NCBI GenBank assembly: GCA_009193035.1
Contig: SWDT01000040.1
Span: 62,001-126,000 of the forward strand
Reading direction: 5' to 3'
DNA length: 64,000 nucleotides
Source of the DNA: Halicephalobus mephisto
Taxonomy: Eukaryota; Nematoda; Chromadorea; Rhabditida; Panagrolaimidae
The translations under genes and the position numbers were made by a program. The notes under the pieces were generated by a model. That model saw only the letters and a program-made list of their open reading frames with translations, did no database searches and was not told where the DNA came from. Below, piece by piece: positions 53,860 through 64,000 of this stretch; position 1 is the first letter of the stretch, and each line of letters starts with the position of its first letter.

Positions 53860-54240
53860 AAACCAAAACAGAGAGAAAAGCGAACGGAGCGAGTGGTTCC
53901 TCGCGCGCGTTGCTGTTTTCAAGCTCTCGACTTTCGCTGCCCAGGATTCTCTTTATAAAAATTAATTTCCAGTTTTACCAAAATTAAAATAGTAAAAGAA
54001 AACAAAAACGATTTATAAAACAAAGGAGGGAAAATAGAAGGTGCGAGTCACTTCTCACGTGCATTGCTTTTCCAAATTTACCATGCTTGTTACCTGGAAT
54101 TCCTTTTTTCAAATTACTTTCCAGTTTTGCCAGAATTAAAAACAATAAAAGAGCATGAATAAATGCCAAATAAACCAAAACAGAAGGAAAAAGAACAGCG
54201 CGATTTCTCGTGCGCGTTGTTCCCAAAGCCTTTGTTTTTA
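53860..54240. promoter_or_regulatory. GC-rich stretches upstream of the Q-rich zinc-finger gene
   Basis: TCCTCGCGCGCGTTGCTGTTTTC at about 53900 and TCTCGTGCGCGTTGTTCC at about 54207 are similar and lie in two related segments that both include AATGCCA(G/A)ATAAACCAAAACAGA (53852 and 54164). This looks like a duplicated promoter element of about 310 bp spacing. Confidence 0.45.
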
Positions 54241-54461
54241 CCTAAAATCCAGCTTTTAAAGTTAAATTCCAGTTCTCCAAGGAAGTGAAAATCGATTTAT
54301 TAGATGGATTAGCCATCCTTCATTCTTGCACAATCTATAAATTAATTCAATAGGTTACAATCAGTGATATATACTAGTATTAGAGCAAAAAACCGCCCAA
54401 TTCCTTTCGATAATGGCAAAACCCGTAAACCCGAGTCGTGGAATTACTTCCGATAAATTGC

Positions 54462-55479
54462 TCAGGAAGAATAGGACAAAGTGAGCCAGCTAATGACAAA
54501 GTAAAACAGGAAAATCGGGTAAACCACCAAGATTCTACGTTTCTCGGGGTAAGATCCGGCCAGAAATCCCATTGCCGCTGAAATTGTTTTGTTTTGTAAA
54601 ATCATGGATTTGGATCTTACCGTAAGTTGCCCATCCGAATCCAACAACTGCAGAGAGTAGTTTGAAAGCCAGGCTGAGAGAAGTAACCGGAAGGGTGTAA
54701 GCGACGAATTTGCACATCAAGGAAGCTCCGACGAGGGGCAGAAGACAGTAACCCAGGACGCAAATGGACTGGAAGAAGGAAATGCCACCGTCGAGGAGCT
54801 TGATGTTGGCAGTGACGACGCAGGATCCGAAGAAGGTCAAAGTGAAGATTTCAGTGAAGAGCGGGCCTTTCTGGTTTCCTTCTAACAGTCTGAAAATCGA
54901 GCAAAAGTGAACAAATTGACGGAGATAAAACCTACAAAGCAAGAAGAACGCAGATGAAGACCGGGCCCCACAAGTCCCAATCTCTAAGAAGCTTCTGATT
55001 CTCGTGCGGACGGAGAACTTGAGCGAATTTCTCTCCAACAAGCTTCAAGTCGCGTTTCTAAAGGAAATAACACGTTGGAAATTAATTTCTACTTGGAGAC
55101 TTACGATAGTGTCCATGACGGGCTCGTCCAAGGTGTCGAAATCGACTCCGTGTTCCACGTTCACGCTGCCCGGTCTCGAGGACGACCTGGATCCGACATT
55201 CCCGATATTTCCCGAAAGATCTCGGTAATTCTGTTCTCTCCGTTGTTCATGTTCGGCAATTTCTCTTTCAAGCTAAAGTAAAAAATATAAATCTAAAAAC
55301 TCAGAAATTTGCCTAAAAAGTCAAAAAACTACGTAAAAATATTATGTATTTGCAGAGGAAAATAGTGGTTTTTATATAAAAATGGAAACTGATATATAAA
55401 AAGATAGAAATTTGCATGTAAAAAAGACAAAATTTAATGACTAACTTACGCTGTCCAGATCTACACTGATATTCGTCAT
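54462..55479 (-). CDS. YIPF6: Yip1-domain protein, YIPF6 homologue (234 aa)
   Basis: Exons 55450-55479, 55105-55272, 54936-55057, 54621-54889 and 54462-54577 close to 235 codons. Diagnostic blocks: DEPVMDTIKRDLKLVGEKF, LLRDWDLWGPVFICVLLAL, ISFFQSICVLGYCLLPL and VYPIFLFYFVISWLTLS, all nearly as in human YIPF6 (236 aa). Five transmembrane segments in the C-terminal two thirds; cytosolic N-terminus. Yip proteins sit in Golgi membranes and interact with Rab GTPases in ER-Golgi traffic. The head-to-head neighbour is CSN2, with 328 bp between starts. Confidence 0.95.
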
Positions 55480-55806
55480 TTTCTCGATTTTTTCCGTCGA
55501 TAAAGTCTAGGAATATCAAAGAGCCCGATGTGAACTTGGTTCTGGAAACAAATGATTCAATAAAAACGAGGAATAAAGCGTGGAAATTCGGATTTTGAAA
55601 TTCAACGTGGCGTTCGTCGGAAAACGAAGAAAGAAGGGAGATTTGGTGTTTTGACCGTTTTGCCATCATTCCCGCTTTCGAAAATCAAATGACGGGCAGC
55701 GCGCATCAGGAGTTCAGTTGTCGCCCTTCTTTTAATTGTCATATCGGTTCTTTTTTGTTTTTAATTTTTATTTTCGAAATTATTTATTTTTCGATTCCAG
55801 ACCGAG

Positions 55807-57303
55807 ATGGATGACGATTATGATGATGACTATGATTTGGTGGGTTTTTATATGGAGGATAAATTTCGAAGGTTATTTGTGACTTTAGGAGTATTCTGAC
55901 GCGAGCGAATCCGAACCCGACGTCAACTTGGAGAACCAGTATTACGTGGCCAAGGGCCTGAAGGCGGAGGGGGACCTGAACGGGGCCTTGGAGGCTTTCC
56001 AGGCGCTTCTGGACATCGAACAGGAGAAGGGGGACTGGGGCTTCAAGGCCCTCAAGCAGATGGTCAAGGTTTCCTTCCGTTTGGTAAGACTTCCATATAT
56101 CGATTTCACTCCTACTCCGATTCTTCCAGGCCGAAAACGAGAAAAACGATGAAAACTTGAGAAACAAGTACAGCGGACAGATGATGAACTACTACAGCAA
56201 GTTGCTTTCTTACGTCAAGGTTGTGACCAAGAACTACGCAGAGAAATCGATCAATGGGATCCTCGATGTCGTTTCCAACATGAAGCAGATGTCCCTTCTT
56301 CACAAATTCTACGATATCACCCTTGAATGTCTGAAGGAATCTCACAATGACCGGCTCTGGTTCAAAACGAACACGAAACTCGCGAAATTGTACCTAGACG
56401 AAAAAGATTTCGCGAATTTCGACATAGTTCTCAATCAACTGAAGCAATCTTGCCATGTTTGTTCATTTAAACCTGTCGTTCCGCTTGAGTTTATAATTTT
56501 AGACAAATGACGGCGACTTGGACGACAAGAAAGGAACCCAAATGCTGGAAATTTACGCTTTGGAAATTCAGAAGTTCACGGAACAGAAAAACAACAAAGC
56601 TCTGCATCAACTGTACTCCAAGGCTTTGCGTGTCAAGAGCGCCATTCCACATCCGTTGATCATGGGCACGATCCGGGAATGCGGAGGCAAGATGTACCTC
56701 CGGAACGGCGTCTACGACCAGGCCCACACTGATTTCTTCGAGGCTTTCAAGAGCTATGACGAAAGCGGATCTGCCCGTAGAATCCAGTGCTTGAAGTACC
56801 TCGTTCTAGCCGCCATGCTGATGAAAAGCGACATTAATCCCTTCGATTCCCAAGAAACGAAAGCTTTCAAAAACGAACCCGAAATCATCGTCATGAATCA
56901 TCTCATTTGTGCTTATCAAAAAAATGACTTGAAGGAATTCCAGCAACTTTTAGATGACCACAAGGAGACAATTCTGGCAGACGACTTTGTGAAGGAACAC
57001 ATTGCTGAATTGATCGACAACATCAGAATCGAAGTCGTCAGGAAAACCATCAAACCGTACACTTCGGTTTCTCTGGATTATCTGGCTAATGTTATCTCTG
57101 TTTCTGTAGAAGAAGTAACCAGACTTTTGACTCAAATAATCCTCGACAAAGATACGGAATACCGTATTGATCAACCGGCAAATACACTTTACAAGTCTTC
57201 GAAAGAGCAATCCGAAGTCGACATGGAACGTGAACGGGCAATTGATGCTGTTTTGGATCAATTAGAAACTATGCAAAGAAATCTCGATAACATTGTATAT
57301 TGA
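55807..57303 (+). CDS. CSN2: COP9 signalosome subunit 2 (451 aa)
   Basis: Exons 55807-55839, 55889-56083, 56130-56456 and 56503-57303 close to 452 codons. Acidic start ([21 protein letters not shown]) and DLENQYY-like [13 protein letters not shown]; then TPR-like PCI repeats with [47 protein letters not shown] and [15 protein letters not shown] [17 protein letters not shown], and a C-terminal PCI winged helix. Human CSN2 is 443 aa. It is the scaffold subunit contacting cullin in the nuclear/cytosolic deneddylase complex. Acceptor GATTCCAG lies just before the start. Only 99 bp separate its stop from MEAF6. Confidence 0.98.
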
Positions 57304-57402
57304 AATTTTAAAAATTGTTTTTAAATTTATTATTTTTAATGGTTTTAAACCATTTTTATCTTTTAATTTTTGAAACTTTAAAGTTATTTTTAATTTGTTT
57401 AG

Positions 57403-58544
57403 ATGCCAGGGCATTTTGGCGGACCTAGAAAAAGCCGTGATGGTGCTTATTTGCCTTTGAAAACGAAATCTGGCGGATGTTTGATCAATTTTCAAAAATT
57501 AAAAGGAATTCATGATGAATGGAAGGTTTGTTTTTATTAATCAATTTCGAAAATCCTAAAATCTTTCGAAATACAGTAGGAAATTCCAGAATTTAATAAA
57601 GAATGTTAGATTTTTTAAAGAAATTTTAGAAAATTTTCGTAATCATGTTTATTTTTGATTTTTATAATTAAATATGAAAATTAAAAATCTATATTTTTTA
57701 GAAAATTTAAAAATTATTTTATGAAAGTACTTATTTTTGGTTTTTTTGAATGAAGTTTTCGAATTTATATATGAAAAAAATAAAAAATTTGAGGAATTCT
57801 CTCGAAATTACTTCATAAACATGTTTGTTTTGGTTTTTTATAATTTTTATCTTTCAGGAAAGTAGACGTAGATTGGATGAACAAATTTTCAAATTTGAAA
57901 CTCATTATTTGGAAGAGTCTTCGAGAATTAACTACTTGACTAAGGCTTTAAAAAACCCTTCTCGTACTTTGGAAAGTCTGGAAAATGACAGATTGACGAG
58001 AAAAGGAGTCACGGCTATCAAACCTAAGGATAGAATTTTTTCAAGATCTTCGTTCACGTCCCCGCTTTATGATCCCAATGGACCTTTTCATGAAGAACTG
58101 CAGTCTTTAAGAGAACTGGATCCTCGAGGGTATCCGGAAGACGAAAGAACGGACTCTCCTGATTTTATGATAGAATTAAATGATGAAAAAGTGAGATCCA
58201 GTAGACAAAACGAGAAAACTGTATTTGATACGTCATCTGAAGAAGAAGATTTCGATCCTGACGGTGAAAGTGTTCTGGACGATGCTGCAAGTGAAGGAAC
58301 AGCGCAGGAAGACGACGATCCTAGTTTCGATGTGGATTCGATGGTGGAAGACGACGGAGATGATACGAATTCAGGTGTTTTTAGTAACAGTAGTTCAAGG
58401 AGATTAAACAGATATAGAATGACATCTGGATCTGTTAGTCCTCTACCAATGTCATCGAGAAAAAGAAAAAATGAATTAGATTCTGATTTTGCAATGAGAT
58501 CTAGAAGAAGTAATTCATCATCAAAACGACCAAAGCGTCGTTAA
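57403..58544 (+). CDS. MEAF6: MEAF6/Eaf6 histone acetyltransferase complex subunit (269 aa)
   Basis: Exons 57403-57525 and 57858-58544. The conserved Eaf6 helix is RRRLDEQIFKFETHYLEES (human LERQIYAFEGSYLEDT), followed by RIFSRSSFTSP (human RLFSKSSVTS). The remainder is acidic and serine-rich, ending in basic clusters (SKRPKRR), like the longer tails of family members. It is a small shared subunit of NuA4/TIP60, HBO1 and MOZ complexes. The acceptor TTTGTTTAG directly abuts the ATG, and the short gap to CSN2 suggests polycistronic transcription with trans-splicing, or a very compact promoter. The residues before the conserved helix differ from vertebrates. Confidence 0.85.
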
Positions 58545-59048
58545 TTTTTAATTTTTTTGTACTTTTTTATGTAATTAAATGAATTTTGGATTTTTGAGGG
58601 ATTTTAATGGTTTTTGGACCAGAAGTTATTTTTGAAATTTTTATGTTTTTTAAAATAAGCATTGAGTTAAAAATTAATATTTTTAAATTCCCGCGAAAAA
58701 GAAAGAATTGTTTGAAAAAGTGGAAAAACTGGTAAATTTTTTGTTTTGTTTAAATTTTAAAAGTTTCGGTTTTTGAATTCCCGCGAAAAAGAGAGAATCG
58801 TTTTTGAAAAAATGGTAAAACTGGTAGTTTTTTTTAAGTTTAGAATTTTTGAAAATGTTTGACACAATAATTTTGGAAGAAATGATATTTTAATATTTTT
58901 TGTCATGTTTGAATTTTTGCAGAGAGAACGAAATTAGTAAAAATGGCAAATCTGGCAATTTGTTTTCCACAATAATTGTAGATTTCTGAAAATTCGTGTC
59001 GAGACAAATTTTATCTTCATAATTGTGTTTTTTAAATTTTTCAGATTT
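58545..59048. other. Intergenic region with dispersed TTCCCGCG repeat units
   Basis: Two units beginning AATTCCCGCGAAAAAG at 58687 and 58776 are followed 25-30 bp later by TGG(A/T)AAAACTGGTA. No gene is seen. Similar units occur in VPS34 introns and, inverted, near 161-200. Confidence 0.6.
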
Positions 59049-62000
59049 ATGTCTCCGCAATCAGAATACCGGTATGTGCCTTCGTATCAGCTTAAGAAAC
59101 CGGTCATTATAAGGATAAGTTCGTTGTTGGGATGTTTCGATAGATGCTACAATGGAAGGAGATTATTGCCTCTGGATATGTGCATCAGAGTGTCTGTTTA
59201 CTGTAACAATAGACGTGTTGGTCCTGAAATTCAAACAGAATATCATCCGGATTCAAGCAATGGGATCGGAATTGGAAGTACGGAAATCCACAAATGGGGC
59301 GAAACTTTGGAACTTCCAATACGGTATTCTGAATTAAGTAAAGACGCATTTTTATTAATTTCACTATATGCTGCTGACAGGAATCATGGAGAGGTTTGTT
59401 TTTTTGAATTTGTATGGAAATATTAAAATTACGAAAATTATGCTTTTTGGATTTTTTAAATTCCTATTTTGGGAATGATTACTGTAATGGAGAAAAAAAC
59501 TGATTTTAGTATTTTTAAGAATAATTTTAGAGTTTTTTGTTGAAGTAATTTCGTAAAAAATTTTATTTTTAGTTTTTGGAAGAATATGATAAAAAACTAG
59601 TTTTTGATGAGGTACTTGGTGTTGTGATTTTTGGATATTTAGTAGTAGTTTCATATATGAAGATTAACTCTAGAAAGTTATGTGCTCTATGTGGTCGGAA
59701 TTTAGAAGTTTCTAGATATATATAATCGGCATATAGTTCCAGTAAATTGATTACGAAATAACCTACATAAAACTAAATTTTAGATTTATTTCGTTTTTGA
59801 AAATTCACATCCAGATTGTTTTGCGGAAATTTTCATATATGATTAACTCTGAAATTGTATAAAATTACGAAATAACCTACATAAAACTAAATTTTGGATT
59901 TATTTAGTTTTCGAAAATTTTCATGATTTTTATAATGATAATGGAAGTTTTTTAGGTATTTGTGGCTCAAGCGATTGAACAAATATTTAGTAAACATGGT
60001 GCTTTGCATAGTGGTCAAAGGGAATTGAGATTGGATGCTACACCGACGGGGAAAGCAGAACCTTTCAGGGCGTCATCGAATCCTCCTGTTACTACTTTGA
60101 TTTCTGCGGAAGTAAGATCACCGAGTTCTCCGTCACCTGCTCAACTTGTTGCATTGGCTAACCTTCCTCCTTCGAAACCTTCTAGAACATCGAAATCGAT
60201 CCCGACTATAGAGGAATTGAGAAAACAGGAAAAAAAGTATAAAGATAACCTACTAGATGCTTCGTTTTTGGATCAATTGACTTTCAGCAGATTGGCGACT
60301 TTGAAAAATGATGTAAGTTAAATTTTCGGAATTTTTTATTTAAAAAAAATTCAATTTTTTTTTGTTTTTTTATTTAAAGAAATTTAATTTTTGTTGTTTT
60401 TTATTTAAAAAGTTAATTTTTTTTAGTTTAAAAAGTTGATTTTTTTAGTTTCGGAAGGAAGATAGACATCTGTATCTGGTCGTGGATTATCCTCAAGCAT
60501 ATCCTGGTGGTAGTAATTTGCCGTATGTGATTGTGTATTATTTTGCTGAAGATGAAGATCCGGTTCAATCGACGGGGATGAGAATATCCCTAGGAAGTCC
60601 GAATATTATTGGTAATCAAGACCCAGATCTTGGATTTGATAATCTTCACGAATTGAAACATCAGATGATGACGAGAAATACAAGAGCTCTGGAAGTTGAG
60701 AGATTACTGGTGCCTAATCCTAAGGCTAAAGCTGAGTTGGAGGACATCATTAAAGCTCCAAGTTGCGCCGAATTGACCGTGGAAAAAAGAGATTTAATTT
60801 GGAAATTTAGATATTTTATTAAAAATAATCCAAATGCTTTGACGAAATTTGTAAGATCGGTGAATTGGGACGCATCTGGAGAAAAAGAAGAAGCAGAAAA
60901 AATAATTCAATCATGGGCGAAAATTAATATTTACGATGTTTTGGAATTATTAGGTCCGGATTTTAATCAATCATTTGTGAGAAAACATGCGGTATCGAGA
61001 TTAAGGGATTGTACAGATGATGTATTACTGTATTTACCACAATTGGTTCAAGCATTAAGATATGAAAAACAAAATGATGATTCTAGAAATAATCTTGTTT
61101 CGTATTTGATTGATATTGCAACGAATTCTAATACTGTAGCTAATTTTTTGTTTTGGTAAGTTTAAAAAAAAATTAATTTTTAAATTCCCGCGCAAAAAGT
61201 AAGAACTGTATAGAAATGGTAAATCTGATAAGTTTGTCATAAAGTAATATTTTTATTTAAATTTTAGAAATTTTTTTTAAATTATAAAAATTTAATTTTT
61301 TTAGTGATTTCTTGAAATTTTTAAATTCCCGCGTAAAATGAACGAATTTTATAAAAATGGAAAAAAAGGTAAATTTGACAATTTATTATTGAAATTTACT
61401 CACATTTTTTTTCTAGTTTTTAACCTAAATTTTGAAAATTTTAAAATAGCATTTTTCGAAATTTTTAAATTCCTGCGTAAAATGAACGAATTTTATAAAA
61501 ATGGAAAAAAAGGTAAACTTGACAATTTATTATTGAAATTTACTCACATTTTTTTTCTAGTTTTTAACCTAAATTTTGAAAATTCTAAAAATTTTAAAAT
61601 AGTATTTTTCGAAATTTTTGAATTCCCGCGTAAAATGAAAGAATTTTATAAAAATTGAAAAAAAGGTAAATTTATTAAATTACAACTGAAATTTATTCAT
61701 TTTTTTTATAGTTTTTAAAATCTTCCAACTATTTCGAAATAATTTTATAAAAAGTATTACTTTTTAATTTTTAGGTATTTGAAAGTTGAAATTGAAGCGA
61801 CGAAAATGGTCAGTGATCCTGCAATCACTATTTTTGTGAATGCTTTGGAGAAATTGAGGACGGCTTTGTCAAAAGGACCATCTCAGAAAGTTTTGTCTAG
61901 TCTGAAATTTCAAGAAAAATTTGTTCAAACTCTTGTTGAATTATCGAAATGGATCAGTGAAGGAGGAGGAAGTGCAGAAAAAAAAACAGAAAATTTAAGA

Positions 62001-62978
62001 AAAATGTTGTCAGAATCGGATGAATTACAAAATTTAAATGGTTTGAATCTTCCTGTAGATCCTACTGTAAAAATTAAAACAGTTATTCCAACAAATGCTC
62101 TTGTTTATAAATCAGCACAATCTCCGATGGGTATTACTTTCCAAACAGTGCCGAAAAGCGGCTCGTTTTCTGGACCGGACGACACTTACACGATTATTTT
62201 CAAAAAAGGAGATGACCTGAGGCAAGACCAGCTGATTATGCAGATGATTCATATAATGGATAATATTCTTAAATCAGAAAGGCTTAATTTGTGTTTGACG
62301 CCTTATGGAATATTGGCCACTAGTCTTGATGAAGGATTCGTACAGTATATTCGGGCAACACCTGTGGCGGATTTTGGGAAGTTGTTTCCGAATAAAGAAA
62401 AAAAAGAATATATTAGATTGGCATTGCAGAAGTACAGACCGAGTAGTAGTGGACCGTACGGTATTGAACCTGATGCTATGGATAGATTTTTGAGGAGTTG
62501 TGCAGGATACTGTATTATATCGTACATATTGGGCATTGGTGATAGACATTTGCATAATGTATTACTTTGTGAAGATGGCAGGATATTTCATATTGATTTT
62601 GGATTTATTTTAGGTAGAGATCCGAAACCTCTACCTCCACCGATGAAAATTTCGCCAAGTATGGTGTTTGCTATGGGCGGGATTGGAAGTCAACATTATA
62701 AAACTTTTGTGGAATACTGTAGAACGGCATTTACGATTCTTCAACAACATGCGAAATTGATAACTAATTTATTTGGATTAATGCTAGATGCAGGAATTCC
62801 GGACATTGCGATTGAGAAAGATAAAGCGGTTCAAAAAGTTTTAGAAAGATTTCACTTGAATATTCAAGGTGAAAGTGACGAAATTGCACAACTTCTTGAT
62901 GGATTAATTGAATCAAGTATTAAAGCAATAATGCCCTTGATTGCGGATTTTGTACATGATTTTAAAGTAGGTTTGTGA
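59049..62978 (+). CDS. PIK3C3: Class III phosphatidylinositol 3-kinase VPS34 (870 aa)
   Basis: Exons 59049-59393, 59956-60312, 60449-61155 and 61775-62978; phases close to 871 codons (human 887). C2 domain from residue 10 (KPVIIRISSLLG ... LELPIRYSELSKDAFLLISLYAADR) through exon 2; helical domain in exon 3 (LIWKFRYFIKNNPNALTKFVRSVNWD ... VRKHAVSRLRD ... YLPQLVQALRYE); kinase domain in exon 4 with SPMGITFQ, IIFKKGDDLRQDQLIMQ, catalytic GDRHLHN and activation loop DFGFILGRDPKPLPPPMK. It makes PI3P on endosomes and autophagosomes with VPS15 and Beclin. The end may instead be spliced after DFK at 62967 to 63099 (acceptor TTACAG), giving about 28 other residues; the contiguous stop is kept here. 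Confidence 0.97.
61320..61700. repeat. Tandem repeat of about 148 bp in VPS34 intron 3
   Basis: AAATTCCCGCGTAAAATGAACG at 61321 recurs at about 61468 and 61619, each followed by nearly the same 120 bp (GAATTTTATAAAAATGG, AATTTATTATTGAAATTTACTC). The units are the same family as at 58687 and 61182. Confidence 0.85.
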
Positions 62979-63949
62979 TGGAATATTGTGATATTTAAAA
63001 TTGTTATTTTGCAAAATTTGGAAAATAAAAGATTTTTAAAATGCATAATTTTTTAATTTTAAATGAAATTTTGGAATGTTTTTGTTTTACTTACAGTATC
63101 AGCAGGAGTTTTTGAGGATGTTACTCTGGAGCTGGAGTGGTTTCGACCGTGACGTCGTTTTTGGCTTCTACAGTACACAATAGAGGTTCATGTAAGTTGT
63201 TCATATATCGAAATCGTACTTTTTAATGTTATTTATATGTACAAGAATGGTTTTTAGCAGATGAATGCTGTAAAGCTCGTGATGATTGCTGTATTTTTTT
63301 CATAAACGTCACGAGGAATGAATGTGATTTGGTTTTTTGTAACTGTGCTAAAATGATCGAAAAAAGTTGTTTTTTCAAATAGTAGATTGGAATTACTCGT
63401 TATGAAGTTCTGGAACTATTTGAAAGTCCTGTACTTGAAGAAACAAGAAATTAAACGAGACGATTTCACCCATGTTACGAAATAATGGAGTAATAAACGC
63501 TAAAGAAAGGAACCGCGGTCCTGAAACGAAAGATTGAAGCGGACGCTGCTTTTTCAGTTTTTGCAGTTTTCGCACGTTTTTGAATTAGGATTCTTTATAA
63601 ATCTTTAAATATTTCGTAATCTTTCGTGATCCTTCAAAATCTCGTAAAATCACGGTCCTAAAGTAAAATGTTGAAGCGAATGTTGTGCTTTTCATTTTTT
63701 ATAATTTTTTCGAGCAATTTCAAATTAGGATTCTGAGCTTCCAAAATGTCGTAGAAATTTTTAGAATTTCCCACTGAATTCTGGAAGATCCTGAAACTGA
63801 TATGAATCTCGCGGAATTTTCTAAAAACTTCAAAATCCGGTTGGAATTTTTAAAATCAACATGAAATTGAGGATTCTAAAAACTCGTGTCAAGACAATTT
63901 CGTAATAATTTCCATTGTTGACTTTCATGATAAGCTTTATTTTCCAGCG
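62979..63949. other. Region between VPS34 and the next gene, no confident gene
   Basis: Includes the possible alternative last exon of VPS34 (63099-63182), then mixed sequence with a slightly GC-richer stretch (63440-63560) that may be the promoter of the gene starting at 63950. The acceptor TTTTCCAG at 63940-63947 marks an intron end. Confidence 0.4.
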
Positions 63950-64000
63950 ATGGATGATTCATTCGAGTCGAAGCAAACTATGTACTGTGTCGAAAAGATT
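63950..64000 (+). CDS. First 17 codons of a gene, possibly chromodomain (HP1-like)
   Basis: ATG follows acceptor TATTTTCCAG by two bases. The peptide is MDDSFESKQTMYCVEKI, cut by the window edge. An acidic short N-terminus followed by (Y/F)xVEKI is how HP1 chromodomains begin (EYVVEKIL-type). Seventeen residues are too few to be sure. Confidence 0.4.
   Translation, partial: MDDSFESKQTMYCVEKI

Noticed and set aside
63099..63182. Alternative last exon of VPS34
   Set aside because: The acceptor is acceptable but the encoded residues do not resemble the conserved short tail of the kinase; the contiguous stop at 62976-62978 was preferred.
1..64000. tRNA genes, rRNA, CRISPR arrays or bacterial operons
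   Set aside because: No cloverleaf-like segment with A/B boxes was noticed, repeats are not regularly spaced with unique spacers, and genes are spliced animal genes.

Overview
The window is nuclear DNA of a small invertebrate animal. Genes are spliced with GT-AG introns, mostly 42-55 bp, in an AT-rich background. The recognisable host genes are clear animal orthologues: DAP1, polybromo/PBRM1, RPS19, TP53BP1 (nematode hsr-9), YIPF6, COP9 signalosome subunit 2, MEAF6 and the class III PI3-kinase VPS34. Tiny introns, a 99-bp gap between CSN2 and MEAF6, and a splice acceptor just upstream of most start codons recall nematodes, but the acceptors are not strictly TTTTCAG, so the species is not assigned.

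Left host part (1-5.5 kb): the 3'-open part of a minus-strand ARM/HEAT-repeat gene, with a complete DAP1 gene nested on the opposite strand inside its large intron.

Accessory block (about 5.1-31.1 kb), bounded by two direct copies of a 385-bp host promoter-like segment. Its core is a nearly complete Polinton/Maverick at 7026-26179 with a 6-bp target duplication GAAGAA and >99% identical 332-bp inverted repeats. It carries the core set: protein-primed PolB, chromodomain integrase, FtsK/HerA-type ATPase, adenain-like protease, double-jelly-roll capsid and a penton-like protein. It also has a secreted or membrane envelope-type glycoprotein that now stops just before its anchor, an HTH protein, a BC-box-like mini-protein and several unknowns. 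Two of its genes are spliced: a 6-exon zinc-finger cargo gene (373 aa) and a 3-exon coiled-coil gene (125 aa). The element interrupted an older FLYWCH/MULE transposase-like ORF. It was itself hit by a mariner (17962-19215, inside a Polinton ORF) and a piggyBac (24490-25936, inside the right inverted repeat). To its right lie a 5'-truncated Tc1 end, a decayed second copy of the glycoprotein gene, and a five-exon gene joining a ubiquitin-like domain to a divergent kinase-like domain.

Right host part (31-64 kb): PBRM1 (eight exons), an unrecognised gene built from duplicated exon-intron modules, a four-pass membrane protein gene with very AT-rich introns, RPS19 and TP53BP1 divergent from a shared GC-rich promoter, a Q-rich C2H2 protein, YIPF6, then CSN2, MEAF6, VPS34 and the first 17 codons of a possible chromodomain protein. 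Several neighbours are chromatin regulators (PBRM1, TP53BP1, MEAF6, perhaps the last gene), but nothing shows that they form a functional cluster.
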